From the NCBI GenBank assembly GCA_021741145.1, contig JAIOYK010000017.1, positions 1-64,000 on the forward strand: a stretch of DNA of 64,000 nucleotides. Reading direction: 5' to 3'. The translations under genes and the position numbers were made by a program. Below are positions 33,676 through 42,644 of this stretch, piece by piece (position 1 is the stretch's first letter; the number at the start of each line of letters is the position of its first letter). The notes below the pieces were generated by a model. It was not told the DNA's origin, searched no databases, and saw only the letters and a list, made by a program, of their open reading frames with translations. The DNA is from Rhodospirillum sp. Lineage in GTDB: Bacteria; Pseudomonadota; Alphaproteobacteria; Rhodospirillales; Rhodospirillaceae.

Positions 33676-34173
33676 ATGAGCGCAACCGACAAGACGGCTC
33701 CCGACCACAAGGCCCTAATGGTCGCCTCGATCAAGGGGCGGGCCATGGTCTACAAGGCCATGCTCGACGAATTGCGCGAGAGCTTGGGGGAAGAGCAGGC
33801 CATTGCCCTGATGCGGGGTGCCATCGAGCGCCGAGGGCGGGAGATCGGCAAGCAATTCCAGACCTTCGCGCCCGGCGATTTCGCGGGTCTGCGCGATGCC
33901 TTCATCGCCTATATCCCCGACGCGGCCCTGACCGTGGATCCGGATGTGCGCAAATGCGACGCCGACGGGCTGGAGATCAAGTTCCGTCGCTGTCCCCTGA
34001 AAACGGCCTGGATCGACGCCGGTCTGCCCGATCCGGAGGTCGAGACCCTCTGCGCCATCGCCGGATGCGTGGACACGGGCACCTTCACCGAGGCGGGGTT
34101 CGCCATCGACGTGGAAACCTGGAAGCAGGGCGAGGAGGGCTGTTGCCGTCTGGTGATCACCCGCGCGCCCTGA
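33676..34173 (+). CDS. L-2-amino-thiazoline-4-carboxylate hydrolase-like protein 1
   Basis: A 165-residue protein resembling the ATC hydrolase family (PF14196). The first half is helical (KGRAMVYKAMLDELRESLGEEQAIALM), and the second has FRRCPLKTAWIDAGLPDPEVETLC and a GFAIDVETWKQGEEGCCRL end. The enzyme known from Pseudomonas opens the thiazoline ring to N-carbamoyl-cysteine. It precedes a Liv-type ABC transporter, with a second paralogue at 40961. The ATG at 33676 is chosen because the frame upstream (to 33577) runs close to the operators. Substrate is inferred to be cyclic or amide-like, not proven. Confidence 0.65.
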   Translation: MSATDKTAPDHKALMVASIKGRAMVYKAMLDELRESLGEEQAIALMRGAIERRGREIGKQFQTFAPGDFAGLRDAFIAYIPDAALTVDPDVRKCDADGLEIKFRRCPLKTAWIDAGLPDPEVETLCAIAGCVDTGTFTEAGFAIDVETWKQGEEGCCRLVITRAP

Positions 34174-34243
34174 CGGTTCAAAATCCCCCAAAGGTTTTTT
34201 TCACCCAGACATCCCATCCAATCCGATCGGAGGGTTACCCACC

Positions 34244-35362
34244 ATGAAGAAGATTTTCGCCACGGGCCTGATACTGGCCGCTGGACTGGGCTTCGCCGCT
34301 GGCGCCCAGGCCGAGGACAAGACCATCACTCTTGGTTATGAGATGCCCCTGTCCGGTGATCGCTCCCAATATGGCGAGACCTTCCGCAACGCCGCGGAAA
34401 TCATGTTGGAGGACTTCAATGCCTCCGGCGCGCTGCCGGGCGCCCAGGTGGAGATCCTGTTCGAGGACTCCAAGAACGACCCCAAGGAAGCCCGCAACAT
34501 CGCCCGTAAGTTCGTGGACAACGCCGATATCGTCGGCGTCCTGGGGGATTTTTCCTCCACCGTGTCCATGGCCGCGGGCGAGATCTACGGCAAGGAAGGC
34601 ATGCCCCAGCTGTCCCAGACGGCGAGCCATCCGGACTATGCCAAGATCAGCCCCTGGCAGTTCCGCAACATCACCACCCAGGCCTACGAGGGTCCCTATA
34701 ACGCCGACTGGATCCTCGCCGATGGACTGAAGACCGCTTCGGTGGTGTACATCCAGAACGACTGGGGTATCTCGGCCAGCGAGAACTTTGTCGCCGCCTA
34801 CGAAGAAAAGGGCGGCAAGGTCCTGTCCAGCGAGGCCTTCAATCCCGGGTCGCGGGACTTCCGCTCCATCCTGACCAAGATCAAGCGGAACAACCCCGAG
34901 GTCATCTATCTGGCCATGTTCTACGAGGAAGGCGCGGCCCTCGCCCGCCAGCTCCAACAGCTCCAGATCGATATCCCGGTCTATGGCACCAGTTCCCTCT
35001 ATTCGCCCAAGTTGGTTGAACTGGGCGGCGAGGCCGTGGAGGGCATGAAGCTGGCCACCACCTTCATGCCGAACAATCCCGCGAAGAACGTCCAGTCCTT
35101 CGTGACCGAATACAAGACCCGCTACGGCGAGACCCCGAACATGTTCGCCGCCCAGGCCTATGACGCGGTGGGGATCATGCTTTCGGCCATCGCCAAGGTT
35201 GGTCCGGACGTGACCCGCGAGACCCTGCGCGACGCCCTGGCCCAGACCACCGATTATCCCGGTGTGACCGGTGCCACCAGCTTCGCTCCGGAGACCCGGG
35301 AGCCGTCGAAGACCCTGGCCAAGATGGTCGTCAAGGGCGGGGACTTCCAGGTCGTCGAGTAA
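34244..35362 (+). CDS. branched-chain amino-acid-type ABC substrate-binding protein
   Basis: A 372-residue periplasmic receptor with a 23-residue signal peptide ending GAQA-ED. The mature start TITLGYEMPLSGDRSQYGE and DFSSTVSMAAGEIYGKEGMPQLSQTASHP region are typical of LivJ-like (Peripla_BP_6) receptors. Ligands of the family include amino acids, amides and urea. A strong terminator follows, then the permease genes, suggesting the receptor is produced in excess. The neighbouring hydrolases suggest a non-standard amino-acid-like ligand. Confidence 0.88.
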   Translation: MKKIFATGLILAAGLGFAAGAQAEDKTITLGYEMPLSGDRSQYGETFRNAAEIMLEDFNASGALPGAQVEILFEDSKNDPKEARNIARKFVDNADIVGVLGDFSSTVSMAAGEIYGKEGMPQLSQTASHPDYAKISPWQFRNITTQAYEGPYNADWILADGLKTASVVYIQNDWGISASENFVAAYEEKGGKVLSSEAFNPGSRDFRSILTKIKRNNPEVIYLAMFYEEGAALARQLQQLQIDIPVYGTSSLYSPKLVELGGEAVEGMKLATTFMPNNPAKNVQSFVTEYKTRYGETPNMFAAQAYDAVGIMLSAIAKVGPDVTRETLRDALAQTTDYPGVTGATSFAPETREPSKTLAKMVVKGGDFQVVE

Positions 35363-35369
35363 GCGATCA

Positions 35370-35405
35370 ACGCCCGGCGGCAGCGATGCCGTCGGGCGTT
35401 TTTGA
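35370..35405 (+). terminator. terminator/attenuator after the receptor gene
   Basis: CGCCCGGCGGCA and TGCCGTCGGGCG arms with a GCGA loop are followed by five T residues. It is placed inside the transporter operon between receptor and permeases. Confidence 0.8.
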
Positions 35406-35522
35406 CGGGTGCCGTGATCGGCATCCCCATCTGATCTTCGGTCTCCCGTTCCGTTTTTCGTCATTCTCGCGAAACCGCTGCTGTGTGCACGTTTCTTTGT
35501 TTTCAAATGAGAATCTTTACTT

Positions 35523-35710
35523 CGTCATTCCCGCGTAGGCGGGAATCCAGTGTTGATTTCGGTGTCGTCGGTGGAAGGCGTGGCCGTCGCGTCGACCGCT
35601 TCCGCCACCTGGTCCCACCCTGGATCCCCGCGTTCGCGGGGATGACGAAAGAGAGGGCGGGGATGACGAAAGAGAGGGGGGATGACGAAGAGGGAAAGCG
35701 GGAATGACGG
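35523..35710. repeat. composite REP-like element
   Basis: It starts with CGTCATTCCCGCGTAGGCGG, whose inverse-oriented partner CCTGGATCCCCGCGTTCGCG then GGGATGACG lies at 35618-35646. Adjacent tandem GGGGATGACGAAAGAGAGG units follow, ending in GCGGGAATGACGG. The two outward ends make a large inverted repeat, typical of mobile REP/BIME-like elements. It separates the receptor gene from livH. Confidence 0.75.
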
Positions 35711-35798
35711 ACTCATTGGTCGACCCGTGGGCTTCCGAGAAGGGAATGTCGCCGAACAGATTGATGCTTTTGTCACACGTGCAAGGGGGACCCCGCGG

Positions 35799-36713
35799 GT
35801 GCTGGATGTCTATTTTCTGCAGCAGGTGGTGAACGGGCTATCCATTGGACTGGTGTATGCCCTGATGGCCATCGGCTTCACGCTGATCTTCGGCGTGCTC
35901 AACGTGGTGAACTTCGCCCATGGCGAGGTCTACACCATTGGCGCCTTCGCCGGTTTGATGACCATCACCGCCTTCGCGCCCCCCTTGATCGTGGTCATTC
36001 TGGTGGTCCTGGCCGTGGGTGCCTTCGCCGGGTTCGGGCTGGAGCGCATCGCCTTCATGCCCTTCCGACGGTTCCGGGACGAGGCCTCGCTGAAATCCCG
36101 GGCCATGCGGGAAGCGACCCTACTGTCTTCCCTGGCCGTCTCCATCGTTACCCGGGAGATCATGGAAAAGGTCTTCGGCGGCGCCATGCAGCCCGTCCCC
36201 TTCGAATACATGCTCCAGGATGTGATCGAGCTGGGTCCGGTGACCATCACCACGGGCAATGTGGCGATTCTGATCGCCTCGGCGCTGATGTTGACCGGGT
36301 TGCAAATCCTGCTTTACCGGACCGACGTGGGGCTGTCGATCCGGGCGGTCTCCAACAATTCCCTGGGCGCCCAATATGTGGGGATCAATACCGACCGGAC
36401 GATCATCGCCACCTTCATGGTGGGCTCCATGCTCGGCGCGGTGGCTGGGATCATGGTGGGGCTCTACGAGGGCATCATCTTCCCGCATATGGGCTTCGCG
36501 CCCGGAGTGAAGGCTTTTGTCGCCATGGTCATGGGGGGGCTGTCGAGCATCCCCGGTGCCGTGGTCTGCGCCCTGATCCTGGGCACGTCGGAAAGCATCG
36601 CGACGGAGTTCCTGTCCGCCGGATGGAAGGACCTGATCGCTTACGGGTTCCTCGTCCTGACCCTCATCTTCTTCCCACAGGGGTTGTTTGGCCATGGCCG
36701 TGATCGCGTCTAA
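35799..36713 (+). CDS. Liv-type ABC permease, LivH-like
   Basis: A 304-residue inner-membrane permease. It begins VLDVYFLQQVVNGLSIGLVY and contains GFTLIFGVLNVVNFAHGEVY, the conserved LivH segment, with AVSNNSLGAQYVGIN near 190 as the ATPase-contact loop. The GTG at 35799 with AAGGGGGA upstream gives the usual length. The open frame to 35682 lies partly within the REP-like element. It overlaps the livM-like start by 20 nt. Confidence 0.85.
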   Translation: MLDVYFLQQVVNGLSIGLVYALMAIGFTLIFGVLNVVNFAHGEVYTIGAFAGLMTITAFAPPLIVVILVVLAVGAFAGFGLERIAFMPFRRFRDEASLKSRAMREATLLSSLAVSIVTREIMEKVFGGAMQPVPFEYMLQDVIELGPVTITTGNVAILIASALMLTGLQILLYRTDVGLSIRAVSNNSLGAQYVGINTDRTIIATFMVGSMLGAVAGIMVGLYEGIIFPHMGFAPGVKAFVAMVMGGLSSIPGAVVCALILGTSESIATEFLSAGWKDLIAYGFLVLTLIFFPQGLFGHGRDRV

Positions 36714-37731
36714 CGGGGCGGTCTCGCCCCCCGGGACCCGCTCCACCCTTTGGTGGGGGGTGGGACTCCTCTCCCTCTTCGGGATCATCCCCGGTGTTCT
36801 CGCCTTGATCGGCGGCACTTACCTAACCCAGGTGGCGACCACCGCCCTGGTCTATGTGATCCTGACGGCGAGCCTCAATCTGGTGACAGGGACGGCGGGG
36901 CTGCTCTCCCTGGGCCATGCCGCCTTCTATGGCATTGGCGCCTATACGGCGGCGATCCTGTCGACCCGCCTGGATCTGCCCTTCCTGATCACCCTGCCCG
37001 CGGCCGGGGTGGTGGCGGCCTTCTGTGGGGTCCTGGTGGCCCTGCCGACCATGCGGCTGGTGAGTATCTATTTCGCCGTGGCGACCTTGGGCATTGGCGA
37101 GATGATCCATGTCACCCTGCTCAACTGGGTGGGCTTTACGCGTGGTCCCATGGGCATCGGTGGCATCCCGCCCATCACCCTGTTCGGGGTGGAGGTTACC
37201 TCGCTGATGGGCATGTATTTCGCCGTCGCGGTGGTCGCGGCGATGAGCCTGTGGTGTCTCCATCGCTTCACCCATGGGTACTACGGCAATGCTCTGCGCT
37301 CCCTGCGCGAGGATGACCAATGCGCCGATTGCATGGGGTTGAACGTGGTTGGGCTGAAGGTCCAGGCCTTCACCCTGTCCTGCTTCCTCGCTGGGGTGGC
37401 GGGGGCGCTGCTGGCTCATACCTCCGAATTCATCAGCCCCGATAGCTTCACGTTCATGGAAAGCATTTTGATCCTGGCCATGGCCGTGGTCGGCGGGTTG
37501 GGCAGCCTACCCGGAGCCGTGATCGGCGCGGTGCTGCTGATCGTCCTGCCCGAGGCCCTGCGACCCATCGGTGACTTCCGCATGGCGGCCGTGGGTTCGG
37601 CCATGTTCCTCTGCATATTGTTCCTGCCCAAGGGGCTGTTCGGCGAGGTTTCGGCCATTTCCCTGGCCCGGCGGCAATTGGGCCGCGCCTGGGATGGGGT
37701 TGGCGGCCAGGGTGTGGGATGGAAGGGATGA
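36694..37731 (+). CDS. Liv-type ABC permease, LivM-like
   Basis: A 345-residue permease with an N-terminal extension. It has NLVTGTAGLLSLGHAAFYGIG near residue 60 and ALRSLREDDQCADCMGLNVV near 200, the usual LivM segments. The ATG at 36694 lies within the end of the LivH gene, and the stop overlaps the next ATG, showing tight coupling. With LivH it forms the channel of the importer. Confidence 0.87.
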   Translation: MAVIASNGAVSPPGTRSTLWWGVGLLSLFGIIPGVLALIGGTYLTQVATTALVYVILTASLNLVTGTAGLLSLGHAAFYGIGAYTAAILSTRLDLPFLITLPAAGVVAAFCGVLVALPTMRLVSIYFAVATLGIGEMIHVTLLNWVGFTRGPMGIGGIPPITLFGVEVTSLMGMYFAVAVVAAMSLWCLHRFTHGYYGNALRSLREDDQCADCMGLNVVGLKVQAFTLSCFLAGVAGALLAHTSEFISPDSFTFMESILILAMAVVGGLGSLPGAVIGAVLLIVLPEALRPIGDFRMAAVGSAMFLCILFLPKGLFGEVSAISLARRQLGRAWDGVGGQGVGWKG

Positions 37732-38513
37732 GCGGACCCATGCTTGAGACCCCCATGCTTGAGATCAAGAACCTGACCCGCCAGTTCGGTGGGCTGACCG
37801 CGGTGGATTGCGTCAACGCCGAAATCGAAACCGGCGCGCTGGTGGGGCTGATCGGTCCCAACGGCGCGGGCAAGACCACCCTGTTCAACCTCATTTCCGG
37901 CTTCACTCCACCAAGCCATGGGGAGGTGCGCTTCAAGGGACAATCCATCACCGGACTCAAGCCCTGGAAGGTGGCTCGCCTGGGCATGGGACGGACTTTC
38001 CAGAATCTGCGGATCTTCCCCAATATGACGGTTTTCGACAATGTCAGCGTCGGCGCCATCGGGTCCCTGGGGCACAATCCGCTCCACGCCCTGTTGCCGC
38101 CCCGCTTCGGACCCTCCGCCGAGATCAGCCGCCGCTCCTGGGAGGCCCTGGAGCGGGTCGGCCTGGAAGGCTTTTCCGGCGAGCTCGCGGCGAACCTGTC
38201 CTACGGCAAGCGCAAGTATCTGGAGATCGCCCGAGCGCTCGCCACCAAGCCGGACCTGTTGATTCTGGACGAACCCGCCGCCGGATTGAACGACACGGAA
38301 ACCGCGGAACTGGCCAGCTTCATCCAGGGCCTGCATGGCGAAGGCCTGACCGTCCTGCTGGTGGAACATGACATGTCCCTGGTCATGGGCATTTGCCAGA
38401 CGGTGTGGGTGCTCGCCGCCGGGGTTAAGATCGCCGACGCCGCGCCCGCGGACGTGCGCCGGGACCCTGTTGTGCTCGACGCCTATCTGGGCACGGGGGA
38501 GGACGCGGAATGA
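37728..38513 (+). CDS. Liv-type ABC ATPase, LivG-like
   Basis: A 261-residue ATPase. Walker A is GPNGAGKT near residue 40, the LivG-characteristic LGMGRTFQNLRIFPNMTV follows near 90, the signature is LSYGKRK near 160 (a usual LivG variant), and Walker B is LLILDEPAAGL near 182. The ATG at 37728 overlaps the livM stop and has GGAAGG upstream; an ATG at 37719 is also in frame. Confidence 0.88.
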   Translation: MSGPMLETPMLEIKNLTRQFGGLTAVDCVNAEIETGALVGLIGPNGAGKTTLFNLISGFTPPSHGEVRFKGQSITGLKPWKVARLGMGRTFQNLRIFPNMTVFDNVSVGAIGSLGHNPLHALLPPRFGPSAEISRRSWEALERVGLEGFSGELAANLSYGKRKYLEIARALATKPDLLILDEPAAGLNDTETAELASFIQGLHGEGLTVLLVEHDMSLVMGICQTVWVLAAGVKIADAAPADVRRDPVVLDAYLGTGEDAE

Positions 38514-39259
38514 GCGAAGACACGAAGACGGCCGAAACGAAGGGGGGGGAACCGCCCATCCTGTCCGTGTCGGACCTGACGGTGCGCATGGGCACCCAGG
38601 AGATCCTGCGTGGGGTCTCCCTGACCGTGCCCCGGGGGGGCGTGGTCAGCGTGTTGGGCGCCAATGGCGTGGGCAAGACGACCCTGATGCGGGCCATCTC
38701 GGGGATCTATAAAGCGTCCTCCGGCTCGATCCTGTTCGAGGGGCGGGAGATCGCGGGCATGCCCAGCCATGGCATCGTCGCACTGGGCTTGGCCCAGGCG
38801 CCGGAGGGGCGACAGATCTTTTCCAATATGACCGTGAAGGAAAACCTTCGTTTGGGTGGCCTGAAGGCCAGGGGCGATCTGGAGGCGCGGCGAGAGCGGA
38901 TCCTGACCCTTTTCCCCGTTCTCAAGGAGCGGCTGACTCAAAAGGCGGGCTCCCTGTCGGGCGGCGAGCAGCAGATGCTTTGCATTGGCCGGGCCATGAT
39001 GAGTGGCCCCCGGCTGCTGTTGATGGACGAGCCCTCGCTGGGACTGGCGCCAAAGATCGTCAAGCTGATCATGGATTTGATCGCCTTGATCCGGGCAGAG
39101 GGCACGGCGGTCCTGCTGGTCGAACAGAACGCCCGGGCGGCCCTGAAGGTCGCCGACCACGCCCATGTGATGGAGGGGGGTCGGATTGTGTTGGACGGTC
39201 CCGCCGCGTCGCTGCGGGAGGATCCCCGGGTCATGGAGGCCTATCTCGGTGGCGGATGA
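38510..39259 (+). CDS. Liv-type ABC ATPase, LivF-like
   Basis: A 249-residue ATPase with Walker A GANGVGKT near residue 48, the LivF pattern GLAQAPEGRQIFSNMTVKEN near 92, signature LSGGEQQML near 145 and Walker B LLLMDEPSLGL near 165. It has a hydrophilic N-terminal extension of about 17 residues. The start overlaps the livG stop, and its own stop lies inside the next SDR gene. This completes a five-component importer. Confidence 0.88.
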   Translation: MSEDTKTAETKGGEPPILSVSDLTVRMGTQEILRGVSLTVPRGGVVSVLGANGVGKTTLMRAISGIYKASSGSILFEGREIAGMPSHGIVALGLAQAPEGRQIFSNMTVKENLRLGGLKARGDLEARRERILTLFPVLKERLTQKAGSLSGGEQQMLCIGRAMMSGPRLLLMDEPSLGLAPKIVKLIMDLIALIRAEGTAVLLVEQNARAALKVADHAHVMEGGRIVLDGPAASLREDPRVMEAYLGGG

Positions 39260-40022
39260 GGCCGATATCGGGTCCCGGGGAGACGTCCTGGTCACCGGCG
39301 CCTCCTCGGGCATTGGCCGGGCCACGGTGGTCCGGCTCTCGACGCTCGGCTATCGGGTCACGGCGCTGGCCCGGACCGGCGTGGCGCTTGAAGCCTTGGC
39401 CGGGGAAACCGGCTGCCTCCCCCTGGAATTGGACCTGACCGATACCGAAATGATGGAGGAGGTCCTGGGCCACGCGTCCTATGACATCCTGGTCAATAAC
39501 GCCGGAACGGGGGCCGGAATGGGTCCCCTGACCGGTGCCTCGGCCCGGGACGTGGATATCCAGATCGATGTGAACCTGCGCGCGCCGCTCCATCTGACGC
39601 GGCTTTTGCTGCCGGGCATGGTGGCCCGGGGGCGGGGCCATGTGGTGAGTATCGGATCCATCGCCGGGCGGTATCCTTTCCCGGGCATGGCCGTCTATGG
39701 CGGGGTCAAGGCGGCCATCAATCAGATGGCCAAGGCCTTGCGGCTGGACCTGTTGGGCGCGGGCATACGGGTCACTACCATTGCCCCGGGGCGGGTGGAA
39801 ACGGGGATCTTCGCGACCATGCTGAACGGGGACGCCGAGGCCGCCCGGGACCGGTTTTTCGAGGGCTATGAAAGCCTCCTGCCCGAAGATGTGGCGGAGG
39901 CCATCGCCTGGGCCGTGGCCCAACCGCCGCGGGTGAACGTCGGCCATATCGAGCTGACACCCACCCGCCAGGTCCCCGGCGGATTGAGCTTCGCGCGGGG
40001 AAAGGACGGAGACAATGGCTGA
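39249..40022 (+). CDS. short-chain dehydrogenase/reductase in the transporter operon
   Basis: A 257-residue classical SDR with TGASSGIG near residue 16, NNAGTG near 80, SIGSIAG near 130 and YGGVK near 143; the C-terminal VGHIELTPTRQVPGG resembles serine/3-hydroxy-acid dehydrogenases (YdfG-like). The GTG at 39249 overlaps the livF stop, and the end overlaps the EamA gene by 8 nt, so it is embedded in the operon. It probably oxidises a hydroxyl group of the imported compound or product (inference). Confidence 0.8.
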   Translation: MADEADIGSRGDVLVTGASSGIGRATVVRLSTLGYRVTALARTGVALEALAGETGCLPLELDLTDTEMMEEVLGHASYDILVNNAGTGAGMGPLTGASARDVDIQIDVNLRAPLHLTRLLLPGMVARGRGHVVSIGSIAGRYPFPGMAVYGGVKAAINQMAKALRLDLLGAGIRVTTIAPGRVETGIFATMLNGDAEAARDRFFEGYESLLPEDVAEAIAWAVAQPPRVNVGHIELTPTRQVPGGLSFARGKDGDNG

Positions 40023-40935
40023 TACGGGAGAGGCGGAGATAGGTTGGGGGCTATTGTTTGGTGCCATGACCGTGGTCATTTGGTCGGGCTACATGGTGGT
40101 TTCCGCCGCCGGGGTCCGCCAGGGGTTGGGAAGTCTTGAGCTGACGGCATTGCGGGCCGGCGTATCCGGGGTGGCGATGCTGCCTTTTGTGCTGATGAAA
40201 GGCAAACGCCGGGGCGGGCTCGCCTTCTTCGGATTGGGGTGGCGCAAGGCCCTGGTGCTCGCGGTCTGCGCCGGGCCGCCCTATTCCCTGGGGATCGTGG
40301 CGGGCCTGTCCCTGGCCCCAGCCAGCCATGGGACGGTGGTCACGCCCGGTCTGATCCCGGTCTTCGGGACCTTGCTGGCCGCGGTGGTCCTCAAGCAGAG
40401 GCCCAGCAAGCGGGGGATCGCCGGATTGGCCATCGTGGTCGCGGGAGTTCTCGCCGTGGGTTGGGACGGCCTGTCCACGGAAACGGGAAATACCGCCTGG
40501 CTGGGAGACTTGTTATTCGCCTCGGTTGCGTTTCTTTGGGCGGTCTTCACGGTCTGCACCCGGGCCTGGGGGGTACCGCCGCTCCACGCTTCGGCGGCGG
40601 TGTCGGTGCTCTCCCTGATCTACATGCCCCTATGGTGGGGTTGGGCCGGGCCGGGGACTCTGGTCACCGCGCCCTGGACGGTGGTGGTCTTCCAGGGCGT
40701 CTATCAAGGCTTGATGGTGGCGATCCTGGCCATGGTGCTTTATGCCGCGACCGTTCAGCGGCTGGGCGTGGCCAAGGGGGCCCTGTTCCCGGCCCTGGTG
40801 CCGGTGGTTGGTTCGCTGCTGGCCATCGCCATATTGCATGAGGATCCCGGTCCGGGGGCGGTTCTGGGCATGGTTTTCGCCCCCTTGGGCATGGCCCTGG
40901 CCTTTTGGCCGAAGAAGACGATGACATCACCTTAG
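40015..40935 (+). CDS. EamA/DMT-family transporter
   Basis: A 306-residue protein with ten hydrophobic helices in two five-helix repeats, typical of EamA (drug/metabolite) transporters. The first repeat has VIWSGYMVVSAAGVRQGL and the second GDLLFASVAFLWAVFTVCTRAW. Members commonly export amino acids or related metabolites. Its start lies inside the SDR gene. In this context it may export an end product such as a thiol or amino acid, preventing build-up (inference). Confidence 0.82.
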   Translation: MADTGEAEIGWGLLFGAMTVVIWSGYMVVSAAGVRQGLGSLELTALRAGVSGVAMLPFVLMKGKRRGGLAFFGLGWRKALVLAVCAGPPYSLGIVAGLSLAPASHGTVVTPGLIPVFGTLLAAVVLKQRPSKRGIAGLAIVVAGVLAVGWDGLSTETGNTAWLGDLLFASVAFLWAVFTVCTRAWGVPPLHASAAVSVLSLIYMPLWWGWAGPGTLVTAPWTVVVFQGVYQGLMVAILAMVLYAATVQRLGVAKGALFPALVPVVGSLLAIAILHEDPGPGAVLGMVFAPLGMALAFWPKKTMTSP

Positions 40936-40960
40936 GCACATCACGGTAGGACCAAGCATC

Positions 40961-41437
40961 ATGGGGAACGATATCAGCATTCTAGAACAGCGGCGGATCG
41001 AGGCGGCCTTCGCCAAGGGCATCTATGACGAAATGGCCGCGCGCCTGGGCGTCGACACCGCCCGGGAGATCCTGGGCGCGGCCGTCGCCCGCATGGCCAC
41101 GGCCCATGGCCGGAGCCTCGCCGATAAGATGATCGAGGAGGGCAAGCCGCTTGATATGGAAACCTTCGGGGACCTCCAATCCCTGTGGAAGCGGGATGGC
41201 GCCCTGGAGTCGACCACGCGGGAGCGGACCGAGGAAATTCTGCGTTTCGACGTGACCCGCTGCCGCTACGCGGAGATGTACCGGGAGATGGGCGTCGCCG
41301 ATATTGGCGACCTGCTGTCCTGCCGCCGGGATGCCACCATGATCGTCGGCTTTAACCCCGAGGCCCAGCTAGAGCGCTCCCAAACCATCATGGGCGGCGC
41401 CGACCACTGTGATTTTTGTTATTCCCTGAAAAAATAG
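40961..41437 (+). CDS. L-2-amino-thiazoline-4-carboxylate hydrolase-like protein 2
   Basis: A 158-residue PF14196-like protein, closer to the family consensus than the paralogue at 33676. It has RFDVTRCRYAEMYREMGVAD, then LSCRRDATMIVGFNPEAQLE, RSQTIMGGADHCDFCY and a lysine-rich end. The family enzyme hydrolyses the thiazoline ring of ATC. It lies directly before an M20 amidohydrolase, matching the known Pseudomonas pair in which ring opening is followed by N-carbamoyl-L-cysteine hydrolysis. Actual substrate is unproven. Confidence 0.75.
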   Translation: MGNDISILEQRRIEAAFAKGIYDEMAARLGVDTAREILGAAVARMATAHGRSLADKMIEEGKPLDMETFGDLQSLWKRDGALESTTRERTEEILRFDVTRCRYAEMYREMGVADIGDLLSCRRDATMIVGFNPEAQLERSQTIMGGADHCDFCYSLKK

Positions 41438-41448
41438 GAACCCTGGGC

Positions 41449-42618
41449 ATGTCTGGCCTTCTCCCCCAAATCGCCTCCCTGACCGAGGATATGAAGGGCT
41501 GGCGCCGCCATTTGCACGCCCATCCGGAAACCGCCTTCGAGGAACACAACACCGCCGATTTCGTCGCGGACCTGCTGACCGGCTTCGGCGTTGAGATCCA
41601 CCGGGGGTTGGCGGGGACGGGGATTGTCGGCGTGATCCCCGGGAACAAGCCGGGGAACCGCTCCATCGGTCTGCGGGCGGACATGGATGCCCTGCATATC
41701 CATGAGGAAACCAACCTGCCCCATGCCTCCACCGAGCCGGGGAAGATGCATGCCTGCGGTCATGACGGCCATATGGCCATGCTGCTGGGGGCGACCAAGC
41801 ATTTGGCGGCCAACCGGGATTTCGCCGGAACCCTGCATGTGATCTTCCAACCCGCGGAGGAAAACGAAGGGGGGGGACGGGTCATGGTCGAGCAAGGCTT
41901 GTTCGACCAATTCCCCATGGAGGCGGTTTATGGCATGCACAACTGGCCCGGCCTGGACGTCGGCCGGATTGAAAGCCGTGTCGGCCCCTTGATGGCCGGA
42001 TACGATATCTTCGAGATCACCCTGCGCGGCAGGGGCGGGCACGCGGCCATGCCGCACCTGGGGACCGATCAGGTTCTGGCCTCCGCCCATTTGATCTCCG
42101 CCCTGCAATCCATTCCGTCGCGCTCCCTGAATCCCCTGGAAAGCGCGGTCGTTTCGGTGACCCAGATCCACGGGGGCGATACCTGGAACGTGATCCCGTC
42201 GGAGGTGGTCTTGCGCGGGACCGTGCGGACCTTCGAGACCCCTGTCCAGGACATGGTGGAAGCCCGCATGACCGAACTGACCGAGACGGTGGCCAAGGCC
42301 TTCGGCGCCGTAGGAACATTGCGCTACGAACGCCGCTACCCGGCCACGGTGAACAGCGCCGAGGAAACGGCCATCGCCCTGCGGGTCGCCGCTTCCGTCG
42401 TCGGAGAGGAGAGGGTGAATGCCGACTGCCAGCCGACCATGGGAGCGGAGGATTTCGCCTATATGCTCCAGGCCCGCCCCGGCTGCTACGTGCGTTTGGG
42501 AGCCGGGCCCGGTCTGGGAGGCTGCATGCTCCACAACCCGGGCTTCGACTTCAATGACGAGATCCTGGCCGTCGGCGCCAGCTATTGGGTCCGTTTGGTG
42601 GAGGACCAACTGGCCTGA
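41449..42618 (+). CDS. M20-family amidohydrolase / aminoacylase
   Basis: A 389-residue metallopeptidase-family amidase of the hippurate/N-acyl-amino-acid hydrolase type. Metal ligands are visible in ADMDAL (near residue 82), ACGHDGH (near 102), QPAEENEGG (near 136, catalytic Glu pair), and the final MLHNPGFDFND (near 366). The HAAMPH dimerisation-domain motif is near 195. It releases an amino acid from an N-acyl or N-carbamoyl precursor. The ATG at 41449 lies 11 nt after the thiazoline-hydrolase-like gene, so the two act together. A convergent gene starts 26 nt past its stop. Confidence 0.87.
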   Translation: MSGLLPQIASLTEDMKGWRRHLHAHPETAFEEHNTADFVADLLTGFGVEIHRGLAGTGIVGVIPGNKPGNRSIGLRADMDALHIHEETNLPHASTEPGKMHACGHDGHMAMLLGATKHLAANRDFAGTLHVIFQPAEENEGGGRVMVEQGLFDQFPMEAVYGMHNWPGLDVGRIESRVGPLMAGYDIFEITLRGRGGHAAMPHLGTDQVLASAHLISALQSIPSRSLNPLESAVVSVTQIHGGDTWNVIPSEVVLRGTVRTFETPVQDMVEARMTELTETVAKAFGAVGTLRYERRYPATVNSAEETAIALRVAASVVGEERVNADCQPTMGAEDFAYMLQARPGCYVRLGAGPGLGGCMLHNPGFDFNDEILAVGASYWVRLVEDQLA

Positions 42619-42644
42619 CGAACGGGTCCGATGGGAAAGGCGGA

